From the NCBI GenBank assembly GCA_030835125.1, contig JAUQWM010000063.1, positions 186,001-250,000 on the forward strand: a stretch of DNA of 64,000 nt, in the 5' to 3' direction. Of this stretch, positions 26,562 to 34,667 are shown in pieces. The position numbers and the translations under genes are program-made. The DNA is from Gemmatimonadaceae bacterium. GTDB taxonomy: Bacteria > Gemmatimonadota > Gemmatimonadetes > Gemmatimonadales > Gemmatimonadaceae. How positions within the stretch are numbered: position 1 is the first letter of the stretch; each line of letters begins with the position of its first letter. A model generated the notes under the pieces. It was given only the letters and a program-made list of their open reading frames with translations. It did no database searches and was not told where the DNA came from.

Positions 26562-27290
26562 TCATTTCGTCCAGATCAATACGACGCCGCAGGTTCCGTT
26601 GAGGGCCTGGTACTCCGGCGGAGCGGCCAGGGGTCGGGAGTAGATCTCCATCGCGGCGATGTGCGTGGTGGTGACCAGCTCGTTCACGAAGTCGTCCCGA
26701 CCGCTCAACCGACCAACGATGCGCACTCGATCGAGGTAGACCGTCATCCGACAGCCATCGCTGCCGACGATCGCGTCAAGAAGGGGATTCAACAGGTTGT
26801 GCTGCACGCGCACGGACGGAAGCCCTTCGGCGAGCTGCGTGAGTCTCACGGGATTGCGAAACGCGATGTCTTCCGGCGTGATGAAATGCCCGCGGGTGAA
26901 GCCGCGCTCGGACTCCTGCATCCGGCGGTAGAAGCCCTGCGTATCGAGGCTCCGGAACGGACTCAGGCCGGCTTCAACGGTCACGGTGCGCAGTTGCAGT
27001 GGAACAGGGCGCATCTCAACCCGTATGCTGGTGTCCGGCACATCGACCAGCCGGAGTTCCGTCGGCTCGAACCCGATCCGCCTGACGAGCAATCGCAACT
27101 CCCCGCGCACGGTGATTGGCACCTGGAAACGTCCGCTGTCGTCCGCCAGGGATCGACGCCCACCGTTGAGCTGCACGTTCGCGTACGACAGCGCCACGCC
27201 GGTCGGATCGACCACCGTCCCCCGCAGCACACGCGACTCCTGCGCCCCCGCTCCCGCAGAAACCAGAAGCAGCATGCCAATCAGCGCCAT
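26562..27290 (-). CDS. Exported plug-like protein, short paralogue 1
   Basis: 242 residues from the ATG at 27290 (MALIGMLLLVSAGAGAQ is the signal peptide). The frame stays open to a GTG at 27314, but those extra codons (TRDSAG) are encoded by a heptamer array. One CarboxypepD_reg domain runs from LRGTVVDPTGVALSYANVQLNGG to LLVRRIGFEP. A plug-like segment follows: FITPEDIAF, GCRMTVYLDRVRI, AAMEIYSRP and the family ending TCGVVLIWTK. Closest relative is the next gene. Presumed periplasmic or outer-membrane. Confidence 0.72.
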   Translation of the reverse strand: MALIGMLLLVSAGAGAQESRVLRGTVVDPTGVALSYANVQLNGGRRSLADDSGRFQVPITVRGELRLLVRRIGFEPTELRLVDVPDTSIRVEMRPVPLQLRTVTVEAGLSPFRSLDTQGFYRRMQESERGFTRGHFITPEDIAFRNPVRLTQLAEGLPSVRVQHNLLNPLLDAIVGSDGCRMTVYLDRVRIVGRLSGRDDFVNELVTTTHIAAMEIYSRPLAAPPEYQALNGTCGVVLIWTK

Positions 27291-27300
27291 GCGCCCTGCC

Positions 27301-27321
27301 GAGTCACGAGTCACGAGTCAC
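27301..27321. repeat. Heptamer array, GAGTCAC family, 3 units
   Basis: Three perfect GAGTCAC units. The last one contains the TGA stop codon (minus strand) of the gene at 27318-28052, so the array starts exactly where that coding sequence ends, 10 bp before the ATG of the next plug gene. Confidence 0.8.
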
Positions 27322-28052
27322 TTGGTCCAGATGAGCACGACGCCGCAGGTTCCGTTCAGGGCCTGGTACTCCGGCGGAGCGGCCAGGGGGCGGGAGTAGA
27401 CCTCAATCGCTGCGACGTGCGTGATCTGCACGATCTCGTTCACGAGATCGTCGCGACCATTGAGTTTCCCGACGATCCGGACGCGATCGAGATAGACCGT
27501 CATCGGGCATCCGTTCGTCCCCTCGATCCTGTCTCCCCTCGCGTTGGGACTGTGCTTGATCCGGACCGACGGGATTCCCTCGATGAGCTGCGTCACCAGG
27601 TGCGGTTTGCGAAACGCGATGTCTTCAGGGGTGATATAGTGGCCACGCGTGAAGCCACGTTCCGAATCCTTCAAGCGCTGGTAAAAGCCGCTCAAGTCGA
27701 GGCTGATGAAGGCGCTCCCGCCGGCGGTCACGGTGATCGCCTTCAGCTCGAGCGGAATCGGCCGCATGCTGACATGGATGGTCGAGTCGGGCAGCGTCGG
27801 CAGTCGCACCTCGGTCGGTTCGAACCCGATCCGCCTGACGAGCAATCGCAGCTCCCCGCGGACCGTGATTGGTATCTGGAAGCGTCCGCTGTCGTCCGCC
27901 AGGTAACGACGACCACCATTCAACTGCACGTTCGCGTACGACAGGGGCCCGCCGCCGGGATCGACCACCATGCCCCGCAGCAGAGCCGAAGCCTGCGCCC
28001 CGGCTCCCGAGGAAGCCAGCATCAGCCCCCCTATCAGGGCCGCAGTCCGCAC
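27318..28052 (-). CDS. Exported plug-like protein, short paralogue 2
   Basis: 244 residues from the GTG at 28052; an earlier GTG at 28070 lies in the heptamer array. Signal peptide AALIGGLMLASSGAGAQ. Same plan as paralogue 1: LRGMVVDPGGGPLSYANVQLNGG, LLVRRIGFEPTEV, YITPEDIAF, GCPMTVYLDRVRI and the ending NGTCGVVLIWTK. The near-identical segments show a recent tandem duplication. The gene is bounded on both sides by GAGTCAC/GAATCAC arrays. Confidence 0.72.
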   Translation of the reverse strand: MRTAALIGGLMLASSGAGAQASALLRGMVVDPGGGPLSYANVQLNGGRRYLADDSGRFQIPITVRGELRLLVRRIGFEPTEVRLPTLPDSTIHVSMRPIPLELKAITVTAGGSAFISLDLSGFYQRLKDSERGFTRGHYITPEDIAFRKPHLVTQLIEGIPSVRIKHSPNARGDRIEGTNGCPMTVYLDRVRIVGKLNGRDDLVNEIVQITHVAAIEVYSRPLAAPPEYQALNGTCGVVLIWTK

Positions 28053-28056
28053 CGCC

Positions 28057-28140
28057 GAGTCACGAGTCACGAGTCACGAGCCACGAGTCACGAATCACGA
28101 ATCACGAATCACGAATCACGAATCACGAATCACGAGTTAC
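28057..28140. repeat. Heptamer array, GAGTCAC/GAATCAC, 12 units
   Basis: This is the longest array in the window, exactly 12 x 7 bp: three GAGTCAC, GAGCCAC, GAGTCAC, six GAATCAC and a final GAGTTAC. The last unit supplies the TAA stop codon of the gene at 28137-29219. Variation is confined to positions 3 and 4 of the unit. The first unit lies 4 bp from the start of the downstream gene. Confidence 0.92.
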
Positions 28141-29219
28141 TTCGACCAGATCAGGACGACACCGCAGGTCCCGGTCGCGGCGTGGAACTCCGGCGGGGTG
28201 CCTAACGCGCGTGGATACACCTCGATGCCGGACACCGCGTGCGGCTGCACCAGGGTGTTGATCTCCGTGTCCTCCGACTTCAGGCTCACCGTCGTGGGCT
28301 GGATCCGGACCCGGTCGAGGTAGACCGTCAGCGGACAGCCGCTCCGGTCCTCGATGCGCATCTTGCGGGCGAGCGGCAGCCCGTCGCCATGCGCCATCCC
28401 GTCGGGGCCGATGACGCCGTCGTCGATGGGCCGGAGCCGGATGCCGGGAAACTGCTCCACCGCATCCGTCACGTTGGCGGGATTACGGAGCTGCAAGTCC
28501 TCCGGCGTAACGAAATAGCCGACCCGTGCCCCGCGCTCCACTTCGGCCATGCGCCGGTAGAATCCGCCGAGTTCGAGCCGGGCAAACGGCGCACGCGTGG
28601 TGACCACCTGGCCGGGCAGCGCACGCGCCACGGCCTGCATCCGCACCCGCACCGCCGTATCCGGACCCTGTTCCAGCTTCAACTCCTCGGGGGCATAGCC
28701 GATGCGCCGGACGAGTAACGAGAATCGGCCGGACACGGTGAGCGGGACGAGGAAGCGTCCGGAATCGTCGGTCACGAACCGGCGGCCTCCGTTGAGCTGC
28801 ACGTTGGCGTAGGCGATCGGCTCACCGTCGAGGTCCGTCACACGCCCCCGCAGGACGCGCTCCGAGGGATTCGCCTCGGGCAGGCTCGCCGTCTCGGACC
28901 TCATCACGAAATCGCGCGCCACCGGCCGCCCCCTGGACAGGACGACCGACCCCGTATCATCGCGGAAGCCGGGCGCGCTGAGCGTGAAGCTGAGCACGGA
29001 CCCCGGGGTTCCGGAGAGCCTGAATTGGCCAAGCGAATCGGCGCGGACCGTGTAACGGATGGCCGTCAGCGTGATCGAGGCGCCGGGAATGGCCACACCG
29101 GCCTCGCTCACGACGCGGCCACGAACCTCGCTCCCCTGTGCCTGGAGGGCAGGTGTGCGCTCCGAGAACAGCGCCCCCGCGATCAGGGCCGGGACAATCC
29201 TCACCGCCGCTGAGGCCAT
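28137..29219 (-). CDS. Exported plug-like protein with two CarboxypepD_reg domains
   Basis: 360 residues from the ATG at 29219, which gives a signal peptide (VRIVPALIAGALFSERTPALQAQ). Two Ig-like regulatory domains are seen: VRGRVVSEAGVAIPGASITL and LRGRVTDLDGEPIAYANVQLNGG. Then comes the plug-like end: FVTPEDLQLRNPANVTDAV, GCPLTVYLDRVRI, SGIEVYPRALGTPPEF and GTCGVVLIWSK. It is closest to the distant paralogue at 42642-43721. A TTAGGC word encodes the Leu-Gly of RALGTP. The open frame to 29390 is translated intergenic DNA. Confidence 0.75.
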   Translation of the reverse strand: MASAAVRIVPALIAGALFSERTPALQAQGSEVRGRVVSEAGVAIPGASITLTAIRYTVRADSLGQFRLSGTPGSVLSFTLSAPGFRDDTGSVVLSRGRPVARDFVMRSETASLPEANPSERVLRGRVTDLDGEPIAYANVQLNGGRRFVTDDSGRFLVPLTVSGRFSLLVRRIGYAPEELKLEQGPDTAVRVRMQAVARALPGQVVTTRAPFARLELGGFYRRMAEVERGARVGYFVTPEDLQLRNPANVTDAVEQFPGIRLRPIDDGVIGPDGMAHGDGLPLARKMRIEDRSGCPLTVYLDRVRIQPTTVSLKSEDTEINTLVQPHAVSGIEVYPRALGTPPEFHAATGTCGVVLIWSK

Positions 29220-29243
29220 AAGCTTGGAAAAGGGCGGAGCGTT

Positions 29244-29271
29244 GGGCGCAAGGCGCAAAGCGCAAAGCGAG
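29244..29271. repeat. Heptamer array, AAGCGCA family, 4 units
   Basis: Units GGGCGCA, AGGCGCA, AAGCGCA and AAGCGAG in phase. It is the inverted counterpart of the array at 29482-29509, about 210 bp away. Confidence 0.75.
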
Positions 29272-29481
29272 TTCGACCGCCGAGCTACACCGGTCCGTCG
29301 GGCGGGTTCCGGGAACTTCGGGATCTGAACCGGGAGGCGGAAGGAGCCCGCCGCGACCTGCGCCCAGTCGAGCCGCGGACTCCGCGCCACGAGTCACGAA
29401 TCGCGAGTCCCGATCCGGACCTTGACACCCCCCGCCGCGCCCCCCAATTGGGATTGACCGCAACCCCCACCCTCACAACCC

Positions 29482-29509
29482 CTTTGCGCTTTGCGCTCTG
29501 CGCTTTGCC
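29482..29509. repeat. Heptamer array, CTTTGCG family, 4 units
   Basis: Units CTTTGCG twice, CTCTGCG and CTTTGCC in phase, 22 bp before the ATG of the M28 peptidase. Reverse complement of the array at 29244-29271. Confidence 0.78.
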
Positions 29510-29531
29510 CGTACGCTCCCCGCCCGCCCTT

Positions 29532-31274
29532 ATGCTCCCTCCCGACATCACCGCCGCCCTCTCGGACGTCTCCCTCGATGAACCCTGGTCCCTCATCGAG
29601 CGGTTCACGACCCTCCGCCGCGAGCACCCGGACGACGTCCGGACCGCCTGCGATGAGATCGTGGCCAGGCTGCGCCGCCACGGCGTCCCGGTCGAGGTGC
29701 ATGATCCCGAGGTCTTCCTGAGCCTCCCCGGCAAGGCATCGGTCGTCGTCGGCAGAGAGGGTTTCCGCGCCAAGCCGATGGCCATGAGCGTCGCTCACCC
29801 GGGCGGACTCACCGCGCCACTCGTCTACGCCCCGGCGCGCTACGCCCGGGGCGCCGACGAACTCTTCGCTCGCAACCTCGTCGGCGGGGACGACATCGAT
29901 TACCACGGCAAACTGGTCGTGACCGAAGGCTTTGGCATGCCGGGCAAGGTCTCCTTCTTCGAGGCCCGCGGCGCCCTCGGCATGATCGCCGTGAACCCGG
30001 GCCGGAACGCGCACTGGGGAATCTGCACCACGGTCTGGGGCACGCCGGACCTCCGCGACCTCCCCCGCAAGCCGACCATCGCGGTGGTCGCCGTCAACAA
30101 CCCCGATGGACTCCATCTCATCGAGGCTGCGAGGCGCGGCGAATCTGCGACCCTCACCGCCGACCTCACCGAAGGCTGGTTCCGCTCACCGATCCCGGTG
30201 GTCACCATCCCCGGCACCGACGAATCGGAGCCCTTCGTGCTCCTCCACGGGCACTACGATTCCTGGGACTTCGGGATCGGCGACAACGCCGTGGGCGACG
30301 CCACGCTCCTCGAGGTCGCGCGCGTGCTCTGGAAGCACCGCGACCGACTGAAGCGCTCGGTGCGGATTGCCTGGTGGCCGGGGCACTCGACGGGTCGTTA
30401 TGCGGGCAGCACCTGGTTCGCCGACCACTTCGCCATCGATCTCTACGAGCACTGCATCGCCCAGGTGAACTGCGACTCCCCCGGCTGCCGCTGGGCCACC
30501 GAGTACCGCCACATCTCCTGGATGGAGGAGACGGCGCCGTTCGCGCAGCAGGTCATCCGCGACGTCACCGGCCAGGAATCATGGGGCGAGCGGCCGCACC
30601 AGGCGGGGGACTACTCGTTCAACAACATCGGCATCTCGAGCTTCTTCATGCTGCTCTCGACCATGCCTGACGAGGAGCGCGAGCGGCGCGGGTACTACGG
30701 GGTCGGCGGCTGCGGCGCCAACATCGAGTGGCACACCGAGGAAGACCTGATCCACATCGCCGACCGGGAGATCCTCATGAAGGACATGAAGATCTACCTC
30801 GTCGCGGCGATGGGCGTGGCGAATGCCCCCATCGCGCCGTTCGACTTCGCCCACACCCTGGCGGGATTCGAGGAAACGCTGGCGACGTACCAGGAGGCAG
30901 CCGGCGCCCACTTCGACTTCGGGAACGCCCGCCTCGCGATCGACGAGCTGTCGGCCGCCCTGCGCGACTTCGCGCAATTCACGCAGGACCTCGCCGGCGA
31001 GCCGGTTGGCAGTGAGCCGGTCCGGCGCGCCAACGCCGCCATCCGCCGCCTCGCGCGCCTGCTCGTGCCGGTGAACTACACCCGGGGTCCGGAGTTCTTC
31101 CACGACCCCGCCGAGTCGATCCCGGCCCTCCCCGACCTCGCGGTGGCACTCCAGTTGACGGGGACACCAGCGGGGGAACGCGGCTTCGTGACCACGCACC
31201 TCACCCGCGGGCAGAACCGCCTGGTGGCGGCGCTCCGCGACGCACGCCGCACCCTGCAGGCCGCGATGGCGTGA
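29532..31274 (+). CDS. M28-family metallopeptidase with PA-like domain
   Basis: 580 residues, starting at ATG 29532. The middle of the chain resembles a protease-associated domain (VTEGFGMPGKVSFFEARGALGMIAVN). The zinc site follows: His and Asp in HGHYDSWDFG, bridging Asp in IGDNAVGDAT, an Asp in NCDSPG and a His-Thr in EWHTEEDLI. No signal peptide is evident, so it may act in the cytoplasm on imported peptides. It overlaps the peptide-binding lipoprotein gene by 4 bp, and the operon continues with ABC permeases, supporting a role in peptide use. Confidence 0.82.
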   Translation: MLPPDITAALSDVSLDEPWSLIERFTTLRREHPDDVRTACDEIVARLRRHGVPVEVHDPEVFLSLPGKASVVVGREGFRAKPMAMSVAHPGGLTAPLVYAPARYARGADELFARNLVGGDDIDYHGKLVVTEGFGMPGKVSFFEARGALGMIAVNPGRNAHWGICTTVWGTPDLRDLPRKPTIAVVAVNNPDGLHLIEAARRGESATLTADLTEGWFRSPIPVVTIPGTDESEPFVLLHGHYDSWDFGIGDNAVGDATLLEVARVLWKHRDRLKRSVRIAWWPGHSTGRYAGSTWFADHFAIDLYEHCIAQVNCDSPGCRWATEYRHISWMEETAPFAQQVIRDVTGQESWGERPHQAGDYSFNNIGISSFFMLLSTMPDEERERRGYYGVGGCGANIEWHTEEDLIHIADREILMKDMKIYLVAAMGVANAPIAPFDFAHTLAGFEETLATYQEAAGAHFDFGNARLAIDELSAALRDFAQFTQDLAGEPVGSEPVRRANAAIRRLARLLVPVNYTRGPEFFHDPAESIPALPDLAVALQLTGTPAGERGFVTTHLTRGQNRLVAALRDARRTLQAAMA

Positions 31275-32827
31275 GCACCCCCCGGCGCGTGGTCCTCGCG
31301 GCATCGCTGGTCGCGCTCGTCGCCTGTTCGGGCGAGGGCCCCGGGCCGAATGCGCTGCGCATCCCGCTGATCAACGACCCCATCCTGAATCCGGTCCTGG
31401 CACCGGACATTGGATCGGTGCTCATCAACAAGGTCCTCTTCTCGGCACTCGTCAGGCCCGACGAGCACCTGCGCCCGACCCCCGACCTGGCCGAGTCCTG
31501 GACCACGTCCGACGACGGCCTGGCCTGGACCTTCGCGCTGCGTCCTGGCGTGCGCTGGCATGACGGCGAGCCGTTCACCGCTCGCGACGTGAAGTTCACC
31601 TTCGACCAGGCGCTCGACGTGAAGTCCGGCTCGCGCCTCCGGTCGGACTTCGCCGCCGTCGACGGGGTCGACATCGTCGACTCGCTCACGGTCCGCTTCC
31701 GTTTGAAGGCACCCTTCGCGCCGTTCCTGTCGCTGCTCGGGTACAACGCCGGCATCCTCCCCGAGCACCGGCTTCGCGGCCGCAAGCTGACCGACGCCAC
31801 CGACTTCAACCGCTCGGCGGCCATCGGGACCGGGCCGTTCCGGATCGTCTCGGCGTCGTCCGGCAGCGCCATCGTCCTCGAGCGATACCCCGGGTACCAC
31901 GGCGCCGTGCCCGCCCTGGACCAGGTCATCTTCCGCATCGTGCCCGACGTCAATGCGCAGGTCGCGCAACTGCTCGCGGGCGAACTGGACCTGGTGCCGA
32001 TCGAGCCGGCGAACCTCGGGAGCGTGGAACGGGCGCCGGGCGTGGTGGTGGCGCGCAACCCGATCGTCCAGCATGTCTACGTCGGGTTCAACCAGCTGCG
32101 GCCGGCGTTCAAGCCGGCACTCGTCAGGCAGGCGCTCGACCTGGCCATCGACCGGCAGGCCATCATCGACGGCGTGGTGAAGGGCGCCGCCGACCTGCCG
32201 CGCGGCACCATCCCGATGGTCCTGTCCGGGTACTTCGACGGCTCGTTGCCGGCACCCGCCTTCGCCCCGGACTCGGCGCGCGCGCTCCTCGCCCGCGCCG
32301 GATGGCGCCCGGATGCCGAGGGCCGCCTTCACGACGCCAAAGGCGCGCCGTTCGCCCTCACGATCCTGGTCGACAAGGGCAACCCCACGCGCGAACAGGC
32401 GGCCCTGGCGGTGCAGCAGGACCTGCGCCGGATCGGCATCGATGTCTCGATCGAGACGCTGGAGTTCGCGACCCTGGTGCGCGACCGCGTGCTGCCGGGC
32501 GACTACGACGCGGTCCTGATCTGGTGGACCACGCCGCCGGACCCCGACCAGTATTCCTTCTACGCCACCGGGCAGGACAACAACCACGTCCGCTACTCGA
32601 ACGCGCGGGTGGACTCGCTGCTCGGCGCCGGGCGCGCCACGCTCGACACCGTGGCCCGGCGCGGGATCTACGCCGCCTTCCAGCGCGAGGAGATGACCGA
32701 CCCACCGGTGCTGGTGCTCTTCTACCCGCGGGAACTGCTGGCGGTCAGTGCCCGGATCGCCGGCCTCCCGGCGCTCGGATTGCGCGACGCCCTGCGGCAC
32801 ACCGAGCGACTGTCGGTGAAGCGTTAG
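31271..32827 (+). CDS. Peptide/nickel-type ABC transporter substrate-binding lipoprotein
   Basis: 518 residues. The GTG start overlaps the previous stop (GTGA). A lipobox LVALVAC at the N terminus predicts a lipoprotein anchored to the membrane. The SBP_bac_5 fold is recognised from DLAESWTTSDDGLAWTFALRPGVRWHDGEPFTARDV and later GTGPFRIVS. It binds oligopeptides or similar solutes and hands them to the two permeases that follow. The stop codon TAG itself lies inside a CGTTAGG word. Confidence 0.88.
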   Translation: MSTPRRVVLAASLVALVACSGEGPGPNALRIPLINDPILNPVLAPDIGSVLINKVLFSALVRPDEHLRPTPDLAESWTTSDDGLAWTFALRPGVRWHDGEPFTARDVKFTFDQALDVKSGSRLRSDFAAVDGVDIVDSLTVRFRLKAPFAPFLSLLGYNAGILPEHRLRGRKLTDATDFNRSAAIGTGPFRIVSASSGSAIVLERYPGYHGAVPALDQVIFRIVPDVNAQVAQLLAGELDLVPIEPANLGSVERAPGVVVARNPIVQHVYVGFNQLRPAFKPALVRQALDLAIDRQAIIDGVVKGAADLPRGTIPMVLSGYFDGSLPAPAFAPDSARALLARAGWRPDAEGRLHDAKGAPFALTILVDKGNPTREQAALAVQQDLRRIGIDVSIETLEFATLVRDRVLPGDYDAVLIWWTTPPDPDQYSFYATGQDNNHVRYSNARVDSLLGAGRATLDTVARRGIYAAFQREEMTDPPVLVLFYPRELLAVSARIAGLPALGLRDALRHTERLSVKR

Positions 32828-32834
32828 GCGGGCC

Positions 32835-33788
32835 GTGACCGGCTTCCTGCTGCGCCGCGCCGGCCACGCGCTCACCGTCATCCTGCTGGTGTGCACGGCG
32901 ACGTTCATGCTGGTGCACCTGGCCCCGGGCGGGCCGGCGGTCCTGGCGGACCCCAAGCTGTCGGTGGAAGAGCGGACCGCCATCGAGGAGCGCCTTGGCC
33001 TCGACCGGCCCGTCCTGGCCCAGTACGGGCTGTGGCTGGCCCGCGTCGCCCGGGGCGACCTCGGACGGTCGTTCCTCTACGAGGTGCCGAACCTGCGCGC
33101 CATCGGCGAGCGGCTGCCGAACACGGCGCTGCTGGCCGGCACGTCCCTCTTCCTCAGCGTCCTGCTGGCGGTGCCGCTGGGACTCTGGAGTGCCGCACAC
33201 CGCGGGGGCTGGGTGGACCGGGTCGTCAGCGGCGCCGCGTTCGTGGCCATGGCGGTGCCGACCTTCTGGCTCGCCATCGGCGCGATCTTCACGTTTGCCA
33301 TCGCCCTTCCCCTCTTCCCCGCCGGCGGGGCGACGGCCGCGGGCGGCAGCGGCGGCGTCCTGGGCCGCCTCTACCACCTGGCGATGCCGGCCGTGGTCCT
33401 CGCCGCGGTCACCACCGCGGAACTCCTCCGGTACATGCGCTCGTCGGCACAGACCGCGCGACAACAGCCGTTCATCCGGGTGGCGCGGGCGAAGGGCGTG
33501 CGCGACGCCGCCATCCAGTGGCGCCATGTCCTGCGCACCGCGCTCATCCCGGTCGTGACCGTGCTGGGCATCCAGATCCCCCGGCTCGTGGGCGGTGCCG
33601 CCATCACCGAGACGGTCTTCGCCTGGCCCGGCCTGGGGCGACTGGGCATCCAGGCGGCGCTGGGACGCGACTACCCGCTGGTCATGGCGATCACGCTGTT
33701 CATCTCGGCGGCGGTCGTGATCGTCAACCTCGCCATCGACCTGGCCTACCTGTGGATCGACCCGCGCATCCGGATGGACCAGCGATGA
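32835..33788 (+). CDS. ABC transporter permease, DppB/OppB type
   Basis: 317 residues. The N terminus FLLRRAGHALTVILLVCTATFMLVHLAPGGP is typical of DppB. Several membrane segments follow, and the EAA-like loop VARAKGVRDAAIQWRHVLRTALIP contacts the ATPase. It forms the channel with the DppC-like subunit encoded next (4-bp overlap). Substrate probably dipeptides or oligopeptides, from the M28 peptidase and amidase neighbours. Confidence 0.9.
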   Translation: MTGFLLRRAGHALTVILLVCTATFMLVHLAPGGPAVLADPKLSVEERTAIEERLGLDRPVLAQYGLWLARVARGDLGRSFLYEVPNLRAIGERLPNTALLAGTSLFLSVLLAVPLGLWSAAHRGGWVDRVVSGAAFVAMAVPTFWLAIGAIFTFAIALPLFPAGGATAAGGSGGVLGRLYHLAMPAVVLAAVTTAELLRYMRSSAQTARQQPFIRVARAKGVRDAAIQWRHVLRTALIPVVTVLGIQIPRLVGGAAITETVFAWPGLGRLGIQAALGRDYPLVMAITLFISAAVVIVNLAIDLAYLWIDPRIRMDQR

Positions 33789-34615
33789 GCCCTGCCGCCA
33801 CGGGTTCGTCCCGGCGTCGCGCCACGATCGCAGCGGGCGTACTCGCGCTGCTCGCCCTCGCGGCGGTGCTCGGCCCGATCCTGTACGGTGCCGACCCGAA
33901 CACGCTCGACCTCGGGCGCGCCGCCGTGCCGCCCGGTCCCGGCCACCCCCTCGGCACCGACGAATCGGGCCGGGATGTCCTCGGGCGGCTCCTGGCCGGC
34001 GGGCGCGTCTCGCTGGCCGTGGGCTTCGCCGCCGTGTCCTGTTCCGCCCTGCTCGGGTTGTCGTTAGGCTCGCTGGCCGGCCTGGGGGGGCGCCGGGTCG
34101 ACGCCGCCGTGATGCGGCTCACCGATGCCATGATGGCCATCCCGGCGCTCTTCCTCATCATCACCACCCTGGCGCTGTTCGGCACCAGCGTGACGAGCCT
34201 CGTGCTCGCCATCGGCGGGACGTCCTGGATGGGACTCGCCAGGCTGGTGCGGGCCGAACTCATGTCCATCCGCGAGCAACCGTATGTCGAGGCCGCGCGC
34301 GCGCTCGGGGCACGACCGACCCGCCTCCTCCTGCGACATGCCATGCCCCACCTCCTGCCCACGCTGCTGGTCAACGTGACGTTCGGCGTGGGCACGGCCA
34401 TCCTGATGGAATCCGCGCTTTCGTTCATCGGGCTCGGGATCCAGCCGCCGGCAGCCAGCTGGGGGAACATGCTCACCAACGCGCAGGCCTACCTGTACGC
34501 GTCCCCGTGGCTGGCGGTCTACCCCGGCCTGCTGATCCTGGTGACCGTCGTGGCGGTCAACATGCTCGGCGACGCGCTCCGCGACGTCACGGAACCCGGC
34601 GAGCGCACCACCTGA
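33785..34615 (+). CDS. ABC transporter permease, DppC/OppC type
   Basis: 276 residues, with ATG overlapping the previous stop. GTDESGRDVLGRLLAGGRVSL is the family hallmark near the N terminus, and the EAA loop EAARALGARPTRLLLRHAMPHLLP precedes the last membrane segments. It partners the DppB-like protein. No DppD/DppF ATPase genes follow in the window; the next gene is an amidase. Confidence 0.9.
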   Translation: MSPAATGSSRRRATIAAGVLALLALAAVLGPILYGADPNTLDLGRAAVPPGPGHPLGTDESGRDVLGRLLAGGRVSLAVGFAAVSCSALLGLSLGSLAGLGGRRVDAAVMRLTDAMMAIPALFLIITTLALFGTSVTSLVLAIGGTSWMGLARLVRAELMSIREQPYVEAARALGARPTRLLLRHAMPHLLPTLLVNVTFGVGTAILMESALSFIGLGIQPPAASWGNMLTNAQAYLYASPWLAVYPGLLILVTVVAVNMLGDALRDVTEPGERTT

Positions 34616-34667
34616 CCGGGGGCTCCGCGCCTTGACTCCACCCGGGCACGGAAGACACTTCACCCGC

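Larger units (their letters stand above)
29220..29531. other. Divergent intergenic region (312 bp) with three heptamer arrays
   Basis: No gene is seen. The region separates the minus-strand plug gene from the plus-strand M28 peptidase gene and should hold both promoters, though no clear -35/-10 pair stands out. It contains GCGCAAA arrays in opposite orientation near each end and a short CACGAGT/CACGAAT/CGCGAGT array at 29388-29408. Confidence 0.7.

Noticed and set aside
28057-28140. CRISPR array
   Set aside because: The period is 7 bp with no spacers of usual length and no cas genes nearby.
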